Shown: positions 1-10,748 of the stretch, in pieces | Numbering within the stretch: position 1 is the stretch's first letter | Layout: the number at the start of each line of letters is the position of its first letter | Source: Haematococcus lacustris | Lineage: Eukaryota > Chlorophyta > Chlorophyceae > Chlamydomonadales > Haematococcaceae | DNA length: 64,000 nt | Assembly (NCBI GenBank): GCA_030144725.1 | Contig: JASKMD010000017.1 | Span: 3,783,416 to 3,847,415, forward strand | Direction of reading: 5' to 3' | The notes under the pieces: model-generated | What the model saw: only the letters and a program-made list of their open reading frames with translations | What the model was told of the DNA's origin: nothing | The model's database searches: none | Program-made: the position numbers and the translations under genes

Positions 1-2
1 GG

Positions 3-143
3 GCCAACAAGCTTACCAAGTTCAACGCGGGGTTCAACGCAGTGAGCGGTCACATCTTTGCCATCTGCCCGTTTGAGGCGCATTGGTGCGGATGCCGCAC
101 ATCCCACACTAAGCCGACGAAGTGGGTGCGGCAGAACGCCTGA
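3..143 (+). CDS. possible 3' end of a gene cut by the window edge
   Basis: A 46-codon frame is open from the first base of the window to a TGA at 141-143. Its composition (K, T, N, F, H, C and W all present) looks more like coding than the low-complexity frames nearby, and it contains a C-x-C pair. No family is recognised. It could equally be a chance frame. Confidence 0.2.
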   Translation, partial: ANKLTKFNAGFNAVSGHIFAICPFEAHWCGCRTSHTKPTKWVRQNA

Positions 144-1070
144 GGAAGGGGTCGGGGCAATTTCTCTCCCCCACAGGGTAGCAATTTCTCAACCCCGCGG
201 AGAAATTCAACGGTGTGATCTATCTGCATATCGGAGAGTATTTGTATGGCGTGTGACCTGTCCCTGCACCCGAACAGCGTGCAACTCGTGGTAAGTCAGA
301 TTCCTTAAATATTGCACTTTTTCCGGCTGCCATAACTGTCCAACCAGGACGCCAAATGATGTATTGCCAGTTCAGCGCGGCTCCTTGTGTGATTCCTTAA
401 CGTGTCTGGAGAACAGAATCGCGTTGTCTTGATGTGTGGGCCGTTTCATGTGGGGGGGTGAACACTCATATCAGCTCAGTTTATGCATCTTTTTGACTGA
501 TTCTAGCTGCGTTTGGCTGCAAAAGAACCACAACACCGATGCGGAGACCACCTTGACATTGCTGTCACATGTGGACTGAACCCGTGTTGAAGATTGCGAT
601 TTAAAGCGATGTTGCATGCTGATTTGAAAAATAGTTTGGATGCGCCAATCACGCGCTGGGTCCAGGCTGCCTCTAGCTGTCGCTTAGAGTGTCTGCGTGG
701 CGCCAGAACACGTCGCGTGTTGGGTGCCAGCCACCCGGCAAACCGCTGGGGCTGGCCGCACTCTAGTCAGGCCATAAGCAGCTCATCGCGCCATTCGGCG
801 GCCTCATCCGTGCAGAGATGAGTGAGAAGTTATCTCGTGAGCCATGGGGGTGCAGCCAATGGCGGGGGTGACCTATTACTACCCCATGCAATCCCTACAG
901 CCCTTATGCTACACCAAAACAAAGCGCGAGTTGTATTCATACACAGGCTGTGACGGGCTGTGTAGAGGCAATACTACGGACAAGTGCCGTGTTAACAATG
1001 ATGAGTGAAGGGTCCAAGCATGCTTCATTGGGGGGGGCTGGTTGGTTCGTGTCCCTAGCCGACTGTGCAC
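144..1070. other. no gene seen; contains a dispersed repeat
   Basis: No convincing coding frame or splice pattern was found here. The stretch 885-950 resembles the reverse complement of 60230-60295, so it is a dispersed repeat. The stretch 946-1020 is loosely similar to 2544-2622, so related sequence lies on both sides of the Fanzor relic that follows. Confidence 0.4.
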
Positions 1071-2545
1071 TACGTACGTGAGTTACGCGATGTGTAACTA
1101 CCCGTCCATCCTGTTGGATCCAACGCAACGTCTCGCTCGCCTCAAGGAAGACAACGACAGGAGCGCCGCGATGGCTGGAACACGAGTAGACGTCAAGTGA
1201 GTCGAAAAGCCACCCCCGCCTTGTGTGTCCCCGCACTGTTTGTGTCCCCCTATTGTGTCCTGGCCTGTCAAAGTGGCCTGTCAAAATATCAAGTGCGCTT
1301 GGCTGCAGGTGATCGAGGTCCCGGGTGGCGCCGTGCTGCGCGGGTGCAAGAAAACTTGATGCAAGCTGATGGCGCACTTCCAGCTGAGGGCTGAGGTGCA
1401 CAGCCAGCTCCGCGTCATCGCCTCCTTGTTTGTGTTGCGCATGTTTCTGAAATGCCTGGTGGGCTACCCCTCCCCGTGGTACCGCAGCGCCCCTATTCCT
1501 CCAGCCGTGCAGCCCCCCCAAGCCCCTGATGCTCCCCGCCTACCCCCCCTCCCCCCTCGTGCCCCTGCCCAGCCTGACCCTGCCCAGCCTGCCAGCATGG
1601 AGTGCGACTGTGAATCCGACTTCGATTCAAACTGTGACTCTGAGCCAGAGCCAGAGCCTCAGCCGGTCACGCAGCCTACCCCAAGGCGTTGCAGCGCCCG
1701 TCTGGCAGCCCTTGCACCAGCAGCACCCACAGCTAGAGCTAGCATGCCCAACCTAGTGCCACCATGTCAGCCACCATGTGTGTGCCTTGTGTGCATGGCT
1801 GCAGTTGGAGGAGGACATGGCGGAGGTGTCCATGGAGCGCCATGGGCGTGCCAAGCAGCTGGTGGCGTCAAGCGTTCCCAACATGGGGTTGGTAATCTTC
1901 ATGCAAATGCAGCCCCGTAGTGGCCCCCCGCAAGCCCCCACAGGCCCCACGCAGCAGCCAGGCAGCCACACAGCCAGCAGCCTCAGAGCCTGGGCCCAGC
2001 ACTCCCCCGCTAGCCAAGCGCAGCAAGCGCACCAAGGCTGAGTAGGCAGCTGAGCCCACCCAGCCCACCAAGGCTGCTAAAGCCAAGCCAGCACCACAGC
2101 CGGGCAGGTGGCTGGACAAGGACTGCAATGCAGCGCTGAACATGCAGCGCATTGCGGAGAGCAGGTGGCGGCCACTGAAGCTGTGCTACTGGCCAGACCA
2201 GGGAGCTCTGCCAGCCAAGGGCAAGGAGTACCTGGCCTAGGCTACAAGCGGCTGCGAGACAAGCCACCCAAGGCTGAGCAGCAGCAGCAGCAGCCTTCTG
2301 CGGCACAGTAGTGTGTGCCCCCCTTTGTTGAGCTAAGATCAGCTGACAATCAGCGCATGTTTTGTCATGCCAACGCTGCACATTAGCCATGACAGGTCAG
2401 GCAGCAGTGTAGGTGGTAGGCACTCATGCACCATGTCCATGTGCGTTGGGTATACTCCACACAGCCCATTAACACCGCTAGTGGCTGCTAGCGGCCAGTA
2501 CTGGTCCGGCTCAAATGGAGGCCCTAGTGAGGGACAATGGGGCTG
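1071..2545 (+). pseudogene. degraded Fanzor-like (eukaryotic TnpB homologue) copy F1
   Basis: This is a relic of an RNA-guided-nuclease-like transposon gene. The 5' part (1071-1790) is nearly identical to 22195-22855. It includes an acidic/proline segment and an RRCSARLAALA basic motif, but the RuvC-I region is missing. A segment starting LEEDMAEVS follows the conserved intron end at about 1805. The next conserved block (FFGAA to VDEHRTT) is deleted. The C-terminus keeps the RuvC-III motif as WLDKDCNAALNM, where other copies have DRD, and then RWRPLKLC. An in-frame TAG interrupts the AEQAAEP segment, and a one-base deletion near the end (GAGTACCTGG instead of GAGTACCCTGG) shifts the frame. 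It is not functional. The family call rests on motif similarity and the shared structure of the copies in this window. Confidence 0.65.
2309..2545 (+). ncRNA. conserved 3' segment of F1, candidate guide-RNA scaffold
   Basis: The non-coding stretch after the stop is conserved in copies F1, F2 and F5 and partly in F8 and F12. It ends at a common terminus close to GGGACAAGGGGGCTG. A 7-bp stem, CCGCTAG-TGGCTG-CTAGCGG, lies at 2475-2494. In F2 and F5 the 3' arm is CTAGTGG, which still pairs through a G-U wobble. In known Fanzor and TnpB loci the guide RNA comes from this side of the gene. Its role here is inference. Confidence 0.35.
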
Positions 2546-3211
2546 TGACAGGCTGTGCAATATCACGGACACATCTTGTGCTAACAACGTATGAGGATGA
2601 TGAGTGAAGTTTCAAGCACGTTCCATTTACTCCCAGATCCTGAACTATTGGCAAATGGTTCGACCGCTGGATGTACGATGAAGACATTTATGTGCCCAGA
2701 GACGATAAGCAGCCTGACATGGAGATGACCGATCATCATGATCTTACACAGCTGGTAACACCATTTTATTGCACCTTGCAACCGCTGCCTGGTATTGTGT
2801 TTAGGCTTATGCCGACAGACGACAGATGAACAAGACCAATGAGACAAATGTGACACGTGCCAATTAAACCATGTGTGGCAGCAAGCAGTGTCTCTATGGC
2901 TAGTTGACCTCTGCCTCATATGTACAGGGACGCCCAACATCACTCTGTATAGCCACAGCAGGCAGGTAGTACATGCCACCTAAGCGCCAAAAGCTGTGAC
3001 AAAGTGGAGCGGGAAGCCTAGCATTGGCGGCTGCCTGGCCCTCCTGCCCGCTTCGACTCACCTGCCACTGCCACTGACCATGTGCCCCATGCTTCCCCTT
3101 GGGCTCATGCAGAGGCATGGTCTTGCACGCCACACTCTTGCATGGGCCGCAATGATACCTCCGCCCTGACTTCCGTTCAGAGCTAGCACTTCCCTGCTAA
3201 CCGCCACCAAA
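2546..3211. other. no gene seen
   Basis: No supported gene. A 25-bp stretch near 3027-3052 matches 24302-24327, next to a relic of the kinase gene. The last part probably carries the 3' UTR of the minus-strand GPI-anchored protein gene. Confidence 0.35.
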
Positions 3212-6200
3212 CTACAGCAGCAAGCTGGCTGCTGCCATGGCCATGATGGCAGCAAGCCACATGGGTGCAGGGACTGACGTGGCCGATGCCGTGACAGGGG
3301 AGGGGGTGGTGCTAGGGCTGGTGGCACCGGGCGAGAGTGTAGGGCTGCTGGTGGGGCTGCTGGTGCCTGGCCGGGTGGTGTTCACGACAGTGGTGCTGCC
3401 ACCAGTAGCGCCACCGGTCAGACCACCACCCTACACAAGCAGCAGCAGCAGCAGCAGCGCCGAGGTCAGTACTGGGGCCATCAGCACCATAATCAGCACC
3501 CACAGGATCAGTACAGAGCTGGCTTGCACAAGGGTTTGCTGCAGTGTTGACGGACTCTGGCCATGCAGGGTCGTGGCCCAACCCAGGGTCAGGCAGGCAG
3601 ATCATCTCCCATAGCTGCAGTACTGACATGGGCTGCCATGCGACACCACTTGCCCGGCTTGACCCTGAAACAGAGCTTACGCAGCCACAGGGAGAACTCA
3701 ACTTAGCCCGCAACTATACCACATGTCACGATACACACCTCAAGGCTAAGGTGCCACAGCATGTGGACACCACACGAACTGTCACCCTGACCACGTCCAA
3801 TGCCACACACACAGAGGTGTCACTTGCAGCGTGCCTCCTTCTACCCCTGGCAGCCCCATCTTCGCCAGCCCCAGGCCACTCACTGTGGTGTTGGTGGCTG
3901 ACTCGCTGGGGCCGCTGGCAGAGTTCACAGGGGGTACGGTGCTGTTGACAGGGGCTGGTGACTGGCTAGGGCTGGTGGTGGAGTTGTTGGCTGTCTCAGT
4001 AGTGTTGTCAAGGGTCAACAGGTTGGAGATTTGGTCCACCAAGCACTGAGGAACCACGTTGGCTGCATGGGTATGGGTAGTAAGATTAGAGCAGTAAGAC
4101 AAGGTTAGCGGGGCAGGGGCAGGGGCAGGGGCAGGGGCAGGGGCAGGGGCAGGGGCAGGGGCAGGGGCAGGGGCAGGGGCAGGGGCAGGGGCAGGGGCAG
4201 GGGCAGGGGCAGGGGCAGGGGCAGGGGCAGGGGCAGGGGCAGGGGCAGGGGCAGGGGCAGGGGCAGGGGCAGGGGCAGGGGCAGGGGCAGGGGCAGGGGC
4301 AGGGGCAGGGGCAGGGGCAGGGGCAGGGGCAGGGGCAGGGGCAGGGGCAGGGGCAGGGGCAGGGGCAGGGGCAGGGGCAGGGGCAGGGGCAGGGGCAGGG
4401 GCAGGGGCAGGGGCAGGGGCAGGGGCAGGGGCAGGGGCAGGGGCAGGGGCAGGGGCAGGGGCAGGGGCAGGGGCAGGGGCAGGGGCAGGGGCAGGGGCAG
4501 GGGCAGGGGCAGGGGCAGGGGCAGGGGCAGGGGCAGGGGCAGGGGCAGGGGCAGGGGCAGGGGCAGGGGCAGGGGCAGGGGCAGGGGCAGGGGCAGGGGC
4601 AGGGGCAGGGGCAGGGGCAGGGGCAGGGGCAGGGGCAGGGGCAGGGGCAGGGGCAGGGGCAGGGGCAGGGGCAGGGGCAGGGGCAGGGGCAGGGGCAGGG
4701 GCAGGGGCAGGGGCAGGGGCAGGGGCAGGGGCAGGGGCAGGGGCAGGGGCAGGGGCAGGGGCAGGGGCAGGGGCAGGGGCAGGGGCAGGGGCAGGGGCAG
4801 GGGCAGGGGCAGGGGCAGGGGCAGGGGCAGGGGCAGGGGCAGGGGCAGGGGCAGGGGCAGGGGCAGGGGCAGGGGCAGGGGCAGGGGCAGGGGCAGGGGC
4901 AGGGGCAGGGGCAGGGGCAGGGGCAGGGGCAGGGGCAGGGGCAGGGGCAGGGGCAGGGGCAGGGGCAGGGGCAGGGGCAGGGGCAGGGGCAGGGGCAGGG
5001 GCAGGGGCAGGGGCAGGGGCAGGGGCAGGGGCAGGGGCAGGGGCAGGGGCAGGGGCAGGGGCAGGGGCAGGGGCAGGGGCAGGGGCAGGGGCAGGGGCAG
5101 GGGCAGGGGCAGGGGCAGGGGCAGGGGCAGGGGCAGGGGCAGGGGCAGGGGCAGGGGCAGGGGCAGGGGCAGGGGCAGGGGCAGGGGCAGGGGCAGGGGC
5201 AGGGGCAGGGGCAGGGGCAGGGGCAGGGGCAGGGGCAGGGGCAGGGGCAGGGGCAGGGGCAGGGGCAGGGGCAGGGGCAGGGGCAGGGGCAGGGGCAGGG
5301 GCAGGGGCAGGGGCAGGGGCAGGGGCAGGGGCAGGGGCAGGGGCAGGGGCAGGGGCAGGGGCAGGGGCAGGGGCAGGGGCAGGGGCAGGGGCAGGGGCAG
5401 GGGCAGGGGCAGGGGCAGGGGCAGGGGCAGGGGCAGGGGCAGGGGCAGGGGCAGGGGCAGGGGCAGGGGCAGGGGCAGGGGCAGGGGCAGGGGCAGGGGC
5501 AGGGGCAGGGGCAGGGGCAGGGGCAGGGGCAGGGGCAGGAAAACAAATGCAGACCGCTGTGTCATCACAGTGAAAGGGCTTTAGCAAACAACTGCAAGGG
5601 AGTACGCACCAGGGTACTGGCATTGGCCCAGTGCCGCAAGGGAATCCACGTTGACGCCGGCGGAGATGAACTGGCCCAGGAAGCCCGTGATGCAGTTTGT
5701 GATGACATTGGTGCCGGCCTGAACGGCAGCGGTGGAATTTGCCCTGCGAGGCATGCGGTACGACAGGTACATTTGACGAAAGCGAGGAATTGTTGCCGAG
5801 GCAGCGGTCAGGGCGGCGATGGCGCGGCACTTCACGTTGGGTCTGGTGCGGTGCAATGGGCGGTGCTAGGCTGCGGCATAGGCTGCGTAGCGCTGGCGCT
5901 GTGCAGCCGCGACACTTACAGGCCTGAGGCGCTGAACACTCCAGCCGCGCGGAGAGCTGGTGTAAAGACCTGGAAGAGAGAGCAGCTGCAGGCGTCGCAG
6001 AATCCGGTGGCGTTCACATCTGTGGCGAGTCCACAAGAGTACTTTGGTCAGTCCAAGGTCACGGGACAGGGTTGGGACGGACAAGCGGGCTGTGGCCACT
6101 CACTGCAGGATGCGGCGATGGACGTCAGGTTCAAAACGGTCTGAGTTGTGTTGACGGGGCAGGCATCTGATGGGATGACGGTGCCCGCTTGCTGCAGCAA

Positions 6201-6317
6201 GACGCGGCCAGCGGTGCGCTGATGTATCTGCATCGTGCTTGCGTGCGATGAGGTCGACAAGGCCAGCATAAGAACCGCTGCCAGCATCCAGGAACCGCGG
6301 GTGACGGCAGGGGCCAT
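3212..6317 (-). CDS. secreted, N-glycosylated, probably GPI-anchored cell-surface protein (5 exons, about 313 aa)
   Basis: Proposed exons: 6104-6317, 5920-5956, 5610-5842, 3824-4062 and 3212-3430, all joining in phase. The ATG at 6317 opens a signal peptide (hydrophobic core AAVLMLALS). The ectodomain has about six cysteines, for example in SDACPVNTT, GQCQYP and PQCLVDQ. It continues into a Ser/Thr/Asn/Pro-rich stalk with many N-x-S/T sites. The C-terminus ends in a hydrophobic run (MWLAAIMAMAAASLLL) without a basic tail, which is typical of a GPI-attachment signal. The short second exon is the least certain, and the exon-4 donor could instead be at 3845. The cysteine pattern after the signal peptide loosely recalls plant GPI-anchored SPARK-type proteins, but no family is claimed. 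Intron 3 is filled by a hexanucleotide array. Confidence 0.6.
4110..5539. repeat. (GGGGCA)n array, about 238 uninterrupted copies
   Basis: A pure hexanucleotide array of about 1.43 kb with no variant unit seen. It lies within intron 3 (4063-5609) of the GPI-anchored protein gene, so the pre-mRNA would carry CCCCUG repeats. The Pro-Ala, Leu-Pro and Cys-Pro frames across it on the minus strand come from the repeat. The flanking exons join in phase when the array is spliced out. Confidence 0.95.
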
Positions 6318-6645
6318 GTCGTCAAATTGCTAAGCTACAAGTTGATTACGATGGGTACTGGCGGGGTCTGCTGGGCTGGCGATATATGTTCGGTGCCGAC
6401 GCTGAGCTTTTATCCGAGCCTCTTCTTGGACGACGCATGTCGGACGCAACCGAGGCGCTCCGATTTCAGGCGTTTCATGTCATGTAATACCGCATAGTCA
6501 TGTAATACGCCTAGCTTTCCAAACAACGAAAACAGGGTGTTGCCTGCGAGTACAGCCTTCATGACTGAATCGTCATCGGCCGCACCTTTGATAAGTGCAA
6601 ACCCCATCACTGGTGACCAGGCTTCTCATTTTAACCAACAGCGGA
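6318..6645. other. 5' flank of the GPI-anchored protein gene; no gene seen
   Basis: This stretch lies between the start codon at 6317 and the 3' terminus of Fanzor copy F2. It probably holds the promoter and 5' UTR of the minus-strand gene. No specific element was recognised. Confidence 0.4.
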
Positions 6646-6908
6646 CAGCCCCCTTGTCCCACACTGGGGCCTCCCTTTTGAGACGGACCAGCAGAGGCCA
6701 CTAGCAGCCACTAGCGGGAAGAGTAGTGGGCAATAGTAGCCCGACTCAGATGGTGTTTATGGGCTGTGTGGAGTATACCCAATGCACATGGACATGGTGC
6801 ATGATTGCCTACCACCTACAGTAATGCCTGACCTGTCATGGCTAATGTGCAGCGTTGGCATGACAAAACATGCGCTGATTGTCAGCTGATATTAGCTCAA
6901 CAAAAGGG
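6646..6908 (-). ncRNA. conserved 3' segment of F2, candidate guide-RNA scaffold
   Basis: This is homologous to the 3' segments of F1 and F5 and ends at the same terminal motif, GGGACAAGGGGGCTG. The hairpin occupies 6698-6717 on the minus strand, with the wobble form of the 3' arm. It carries about 35 bp upstream of the hairpin that F1 has lost. A guide-RNA role is inferred from position and conservation only. Confidence 0.35.
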
Positions 6909-8155
6909 GGCACACACTAAAGTGCCTCTGCAGGCTGCTGCTGCTGCTGCTGGGCCTTAGAAGGCTTGTCTCGTAGCCGCTTGTAGCCCAGGCCAGGGTA
7001 CTCCTTGCCTTTGGTTGGCAGAGCTCCCTGCTCTGGCCAGTAGCACAGCTCCAGTGGCCGCCACCTGCTCTCCGCAATGTGCTGCATGTTTAGCGCTGCA
7101 GTGCAGTCCCTGTCCAGCCACCTGCCTGGCTGTGGTGCTGGCTTGGCTTTAGTAGCCTTGCCCTTGACAGGCTGGGTGGGCTCAGCTGCCTGCTCAGCCT
7201 TGGTGCGCTTGCTGCGCTTGGCTGGCGGGGGAGAGCTGGGCCCAGGCTCTGAGGATGCTGGCTGTGTGGCTTCCTGGCTGCTGCATGGGGGCTGTGGGGG
7301 CTTGCGGGGGGCCACTACTGGGCACCACATCATGCCCCGCACCGGCTGTTCACGCTGCTGGCTCCAGGCTGGGAGCAGCAGGCGGAGGTCCACCTGCCCT
7401 GCTGGGGGCTTCCAGCCTGCAAGCCCGGTGGGCTGATCATGGTCTAGCTCCTCCTCACATGGCTGCTTGCCATTCACTGCTGAGCTGACCCGGGTGGTGC
7501 GGTGCCCATCCACAAGCACCACCCTGCCCCGCAGCTGGTCTGAGCCCTTGGGCCTGCACACCACCTAGCAGCGCGAAAGAAGACCACCAGCTGCTTGGCA
7601 CGCCCATGGCGCTCCATGGACACCTCAGCCATGTCCTCCTCCAACTGCAGCCATGCACACAAGGCACACACATGGTGGCTGACATGGTGGCACCAGGTTA
7701 GGCATGGCACAGTAAACTATTCTTTCACTTCATGCCCAACCCAACACCCCATCTATCTCCCACCCACCCACCCACCCTCACCTTCTTGAAGAACTGCTCC
7801 AGCGCCCGGTCCTGAGCTCCATGCAGCCTCAGCCGCTGCCGTGCCCACTTGGGGCTAAGGTACACCTCCAACACCGCGTCCCAGGTGGCCAGGGTGACGG
7901 TGATGTGCTCCAGGTTGGCGTCCAGGGAGGTGCCGGCTGAGCTTGCTGCTGCCAGGTGCTGGAGATGGGGCTTGATCGGTGCTAGCTACCGCTCGGTGTC
8001 ACGGCGGGCGTTGTTCAGGCCGCTGGCATGCTTCACCTGGCCTTTGGTCAGCTTCCACCGGCGGAGCTGGTCTGTATCCAGCTGGCCGGACCTCTCGTCC
8101 CACACCCCTGAGGCTGCACAAACTGCCTGGGTGACGCCGGGGTCAATGCCCACCC

Positions 8156-8193
8156 CAACCTGTGTGGCTCGATCCAACCTGTGTGGCTCGATC
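8156..8193. repeat. 19-bp tandem duplication in Fanzor copy F2
   Basis: The unit CAACCTGTGTGGCTCGATC occurs twice, at 8156-8174 and 8175-8193. With one unit the minus-strand frame runs from the TDG region directly into VGIDPGV. With two, it shifts. It is therefore a simple inactivating lesion. Confidence 0.85.
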
Positions 8194-8528
8194 AAAAACA
8201 AACTCACGTGTCTCGGCTATGCCCTTGCCTATGTGTGGGAGTCCCACGGCATGGGCCTCTGCTGCTGCTGCACTAGGGCGGCTGTTGCTGCTGGCCGCAG
8301 GGGGTGGGGCGGGAGGAGGGGGGAGGGGGCGTGTGTAGTGGACGCACACGCTGACACCGTCAGTGTCCACAGTCCTCTCAAAAGCAAACTCCTTGTTGCG
8401 AAGCTTGCCCGTGTTCAACCACCTAGCCCAATGGTGGCTCAGTGCTGGCTCTGAGGTGAAGGCTGCATTGGTGTCATTGGTCAGACCCAGCTGCTTGCAC
8501 ACCCCATGCAGCACCCTACTGTCTAGCT

Positions 8529-8542
8529 TGATGTAGTGGATC
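8529..8542. repeat. target-site duplication, left copy
   Basis: TGATGTAGTGGATC is repeated exactly at 14295-14308. It flanks the LINE and belongs to the interrupted Fanzor gene, where it encodes the end of the IHYI motif. Confidence 0.85.
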
Positions 8543-8837
8543 ACCCAGTAGCAGGACACCCATACCTTGCCAGTAGCATCTCCCTCCGGGCCCGCACTGG
8601 GGGTGCCCCCACCTCCAGCTCGCGCTCGAAACGGCCAGTAGCTGGTGCCTGCGCCCCTGCCTCGGCATCTCATCCTGCAAATCATAATATACGTGTATCA
8701 GCCCCAGCAGCCCTCCGCCGCACACCGCCGCACACCGCCGCAAGCAGCAAGCCGTGCAAGCCGTGCAAGCCGCAAGCCGTAAGCCGCATTTGCGGCGCCT
8801 CCAACAGTTACCTGCGCTATCCAGCATCGCGCCTGAC

Positions 8838-9064
8838 ATGGCCAAACCTACCCCCCTCAGCAACTCCTTCGCTGCCCTCGCCTCTTTCCCACTGAGGCCC
8901 CGGTCTCACCCCCCCACAGAGCAGTCAGCGGCAACAGCAGCCCGGGGTGCCGACCATTTCACCCTGGAGGAGGCAGCTCGCATTGCCCTATCTGAGCAGC
9001 TGACAGAGCGTTTTCTCAACGAGCAGCGGGAGCAGCACCAGCGGCAGCAGCAGCAGCAACAGCA

Positions 9065-9112
<48 letters not shown>

Positions 9113-9914
9113 GCCAACTGGGGCAGGGGCCTCACCAATAACTGAGGCCCGGCTCCAGGAGGTACTGGCGCAAACTCTGACACAGACGCTGCAGCAGATA
9201 GTCATGCCGCAACTGACCTCCATCAATCAAACCATCGAGACAGTTAAGAGCGAGTTGCAGAATGTCCAATTCGACGTAGCCAAACTCAGTGTGGGGCACA
9301 TTGAGCTAGAGGGAGAAACGAGGGAGGTGCGTGCAGAGATGGCCTCAGTGGAGCAGCGCTGCAGCGTGCAGCTGGCAGCAATGGCCTTCAACATCCAGCT
9401 AGCAACAGAGCAGCGCAGCAATGCGGGGGTGGTGGTCTTCTTTGCCCCCCGCCCTGATGAGGCAGCCATCAAGGCTCTGTGCACCAGCGTCGGCGTCACT
9501 GATGCCCGGGTGATGCACTCTAGCCCGACCATCGCTAAGGTCAGTGTCGGCTCCCATGCCTCAGCCCTCAGCGTTCTGGCTGCTGCCCAGCAGGCCGCAC
9601 TCCCAGCAGACCTGGGGAAGGGTCCGCTACAGCGGGTCGTGTGGCCAGCTCGCCGGCAGCTGCAGGCAGTTGTGGATAAGAGCAGTGTGCGGTCCCCTGT
9701 GCACGGCATGCGCTTTGAATGCAACAAGTCACGCACAGCCATCATCACCACCTGGAAGGGGAAGCAGATTACCTACCCCCTGTTTGTCCACCTCAGCAAC
9801 CTCAGCAAGCCAGACCTGAAGAGCATGGATGAGTGCAGCATTGAGGCAGCCTGTGAGTATGCGGCTGCGGACCAGCCTGCAGCTTTTCTCCTACCAAGGT
9901 CCCTCGCCACCCGT

Positions 9915-9946
<32 letters not shown>

Positions 9947-10268
9947 GGGTGCGGCAGCAGCTGCCGCAGCAATGGAAGAGGACAACCAGCCTGCAGATCC
10001 TAACCCGTCCCCCCCCCCTAACCGGGCGCAGCGCAGTGCAGCAGCAGCAGCAGCAGGGGGGCCTAACCGGGCACCAGCCGGTAAGGCTCCGGGCAAGACA
10101 GCTGCGCCGGGCAGCCGCCCCGCCTCGCCTGACCAGGTGCAGCGCAGTGCAGCAGCAGCAGCAGCAGCAGCAGCAGGGGGGCCTAACCGGGCACCAGCCG
10201 GTAAGGCTCCGGGCAAGACAGCTGCGCCGGGCAGCCGCCCCGCCTCGCCTGACCAGGTGCAGCGCAGT

Positions 10269-10300
<32 letters not shown>

Positions 10301-10709
10301 GGGGCCTAACCAGGCACCAGCCGGTAAGGCTCCGGGGAAGACAGCTGCACCGGGCAGCCGTCCCGCCTCGCCTAACCAGGTGCAGCGCAGTGCAGCAGCA
10401 GCAGCAGCGGGCCCCAGCCAGACAACAGCCAAGACTGTGGCACCAGGTCGCCCCACCCTGCCCAACCAGACACAGCGCAACGCAGCAGCAACAGCAACAG
10501 TCCTCAGCCATCTGCCCCCCCCCCCGCCCTTCCCCCTAGGGGGTGGCGGCCACTCGGCCCCAGGCTCCCCAACCAAGAGCCGCCCACTCTCTCCCCCTTT
10601 GGGGAACCACCGCACAAGGCATCAAGCGGGGTTAGGTGCGTCTGGGGAGACTCCTACGGGTAAGCTCAGGGCGGTGGGGGCTCAGGGCGTGGGAGAGGGT
10701 CGGGGCTAG
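8838..10709 (+). CDS. LINE ORF1, gag-like RNA-binding protein (623 aa)
   Basis: The likely start is ATG at 8838 (MAKPTPLSNSFAALAS). The order is: a Ser/Pro-rich N-terminus; a long polyglutamine tract (CAG/CAA at about 9045-9110); a probable coiled coil around TIETVKSELQNVQFDVAKL; and a globular region containing VVVFFAPRPDEAAIKAL that could be an RRM-like fold. Tandem Ala-rich modules with GPNRAPAGKAPGK and GSRPASPDQVQRS follow (about 10030-10430), then a Pro-rich end. ORF1 proteins of LINEs package the RNA and are poorly conserved. The call rests mainly on position upstream of ORF2. The frame ends at a single TAG and continues open in the same frame into ORF2. Confidence 0.75.
10030..10430 (+). 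repeat. tandem modules within LINE ORF1
   Basis: About three and a half units of roughly 120-126 bp each begin with a CAGCAG run (polyAla in frame) and continue through GGGGGGCCTAACC to GACCAGGTGCAGCGC. Neighbouring units are nearly identical and differ mainly in the number of CAG triplets. Confidence 0.8.
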
Positions 10710-10748
10710 GGACTCGCCCCTCGAGAGCTCAGGTTAGCGGTCCACAAT

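Larger units (their letters stand above)
6909..8542 (-). pseudogene. Fanzor-like copy F2, 3' part (RuvC-I to C-terminus), broken
   Basis: On the minus strand from 8542 the order is: KLDSRVLHGV; VDTDGVSVCVHY, the TDG motif; VGIDPGVTQAV, RuvC-I with the catalytic Asp; KLTKGQVKHASGL; a helical region ending EQFFKK; a 137-bp intron (7645-7781); LEEDMAEVS; VVLVDGHRTTRVSS; an NLS-like AKRSKRTKAE; GRWLDRDCTAALNM, RuvC-III; RWRPLELCYW; and a Gln-rich tail. Three lesions are visible: a 19-bp tandem duplication (8156-8193) just before RuvC-I shifts the frame; a TAG stop lies at 7986-7988; and about 53 bp is deleted after VVFF near 7570. The 5' part of the gene lies beyond the LINE, at 14309 and upward. 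This is the most complete copy and the best evidence for the Fanzor/TnpB-like fold. Confidence 0.72.

Noticed and set aside
937..1521. Minus-strand frame of 194 residues over Fanzor copy F1
   Set aside because: It is antisense to a region duplicated at 22205-22501 and is kept open only by base composition. The plus strand carries the recognisable motifs.
4086..5568. Long Cys-Pro, Leu-Pro and Pro-Ala open frames across the GGGGCA array
   Set aside because: They follow from a six-base repeat without stops. The flanking exons splice in phase across it, so the array is intronic.
9891..10615. Cys-rich and Gly/Ala-rich frames antisense to LINE ORF1
   Set aside because: They are reverse readings of CAG repeats in ORF1.
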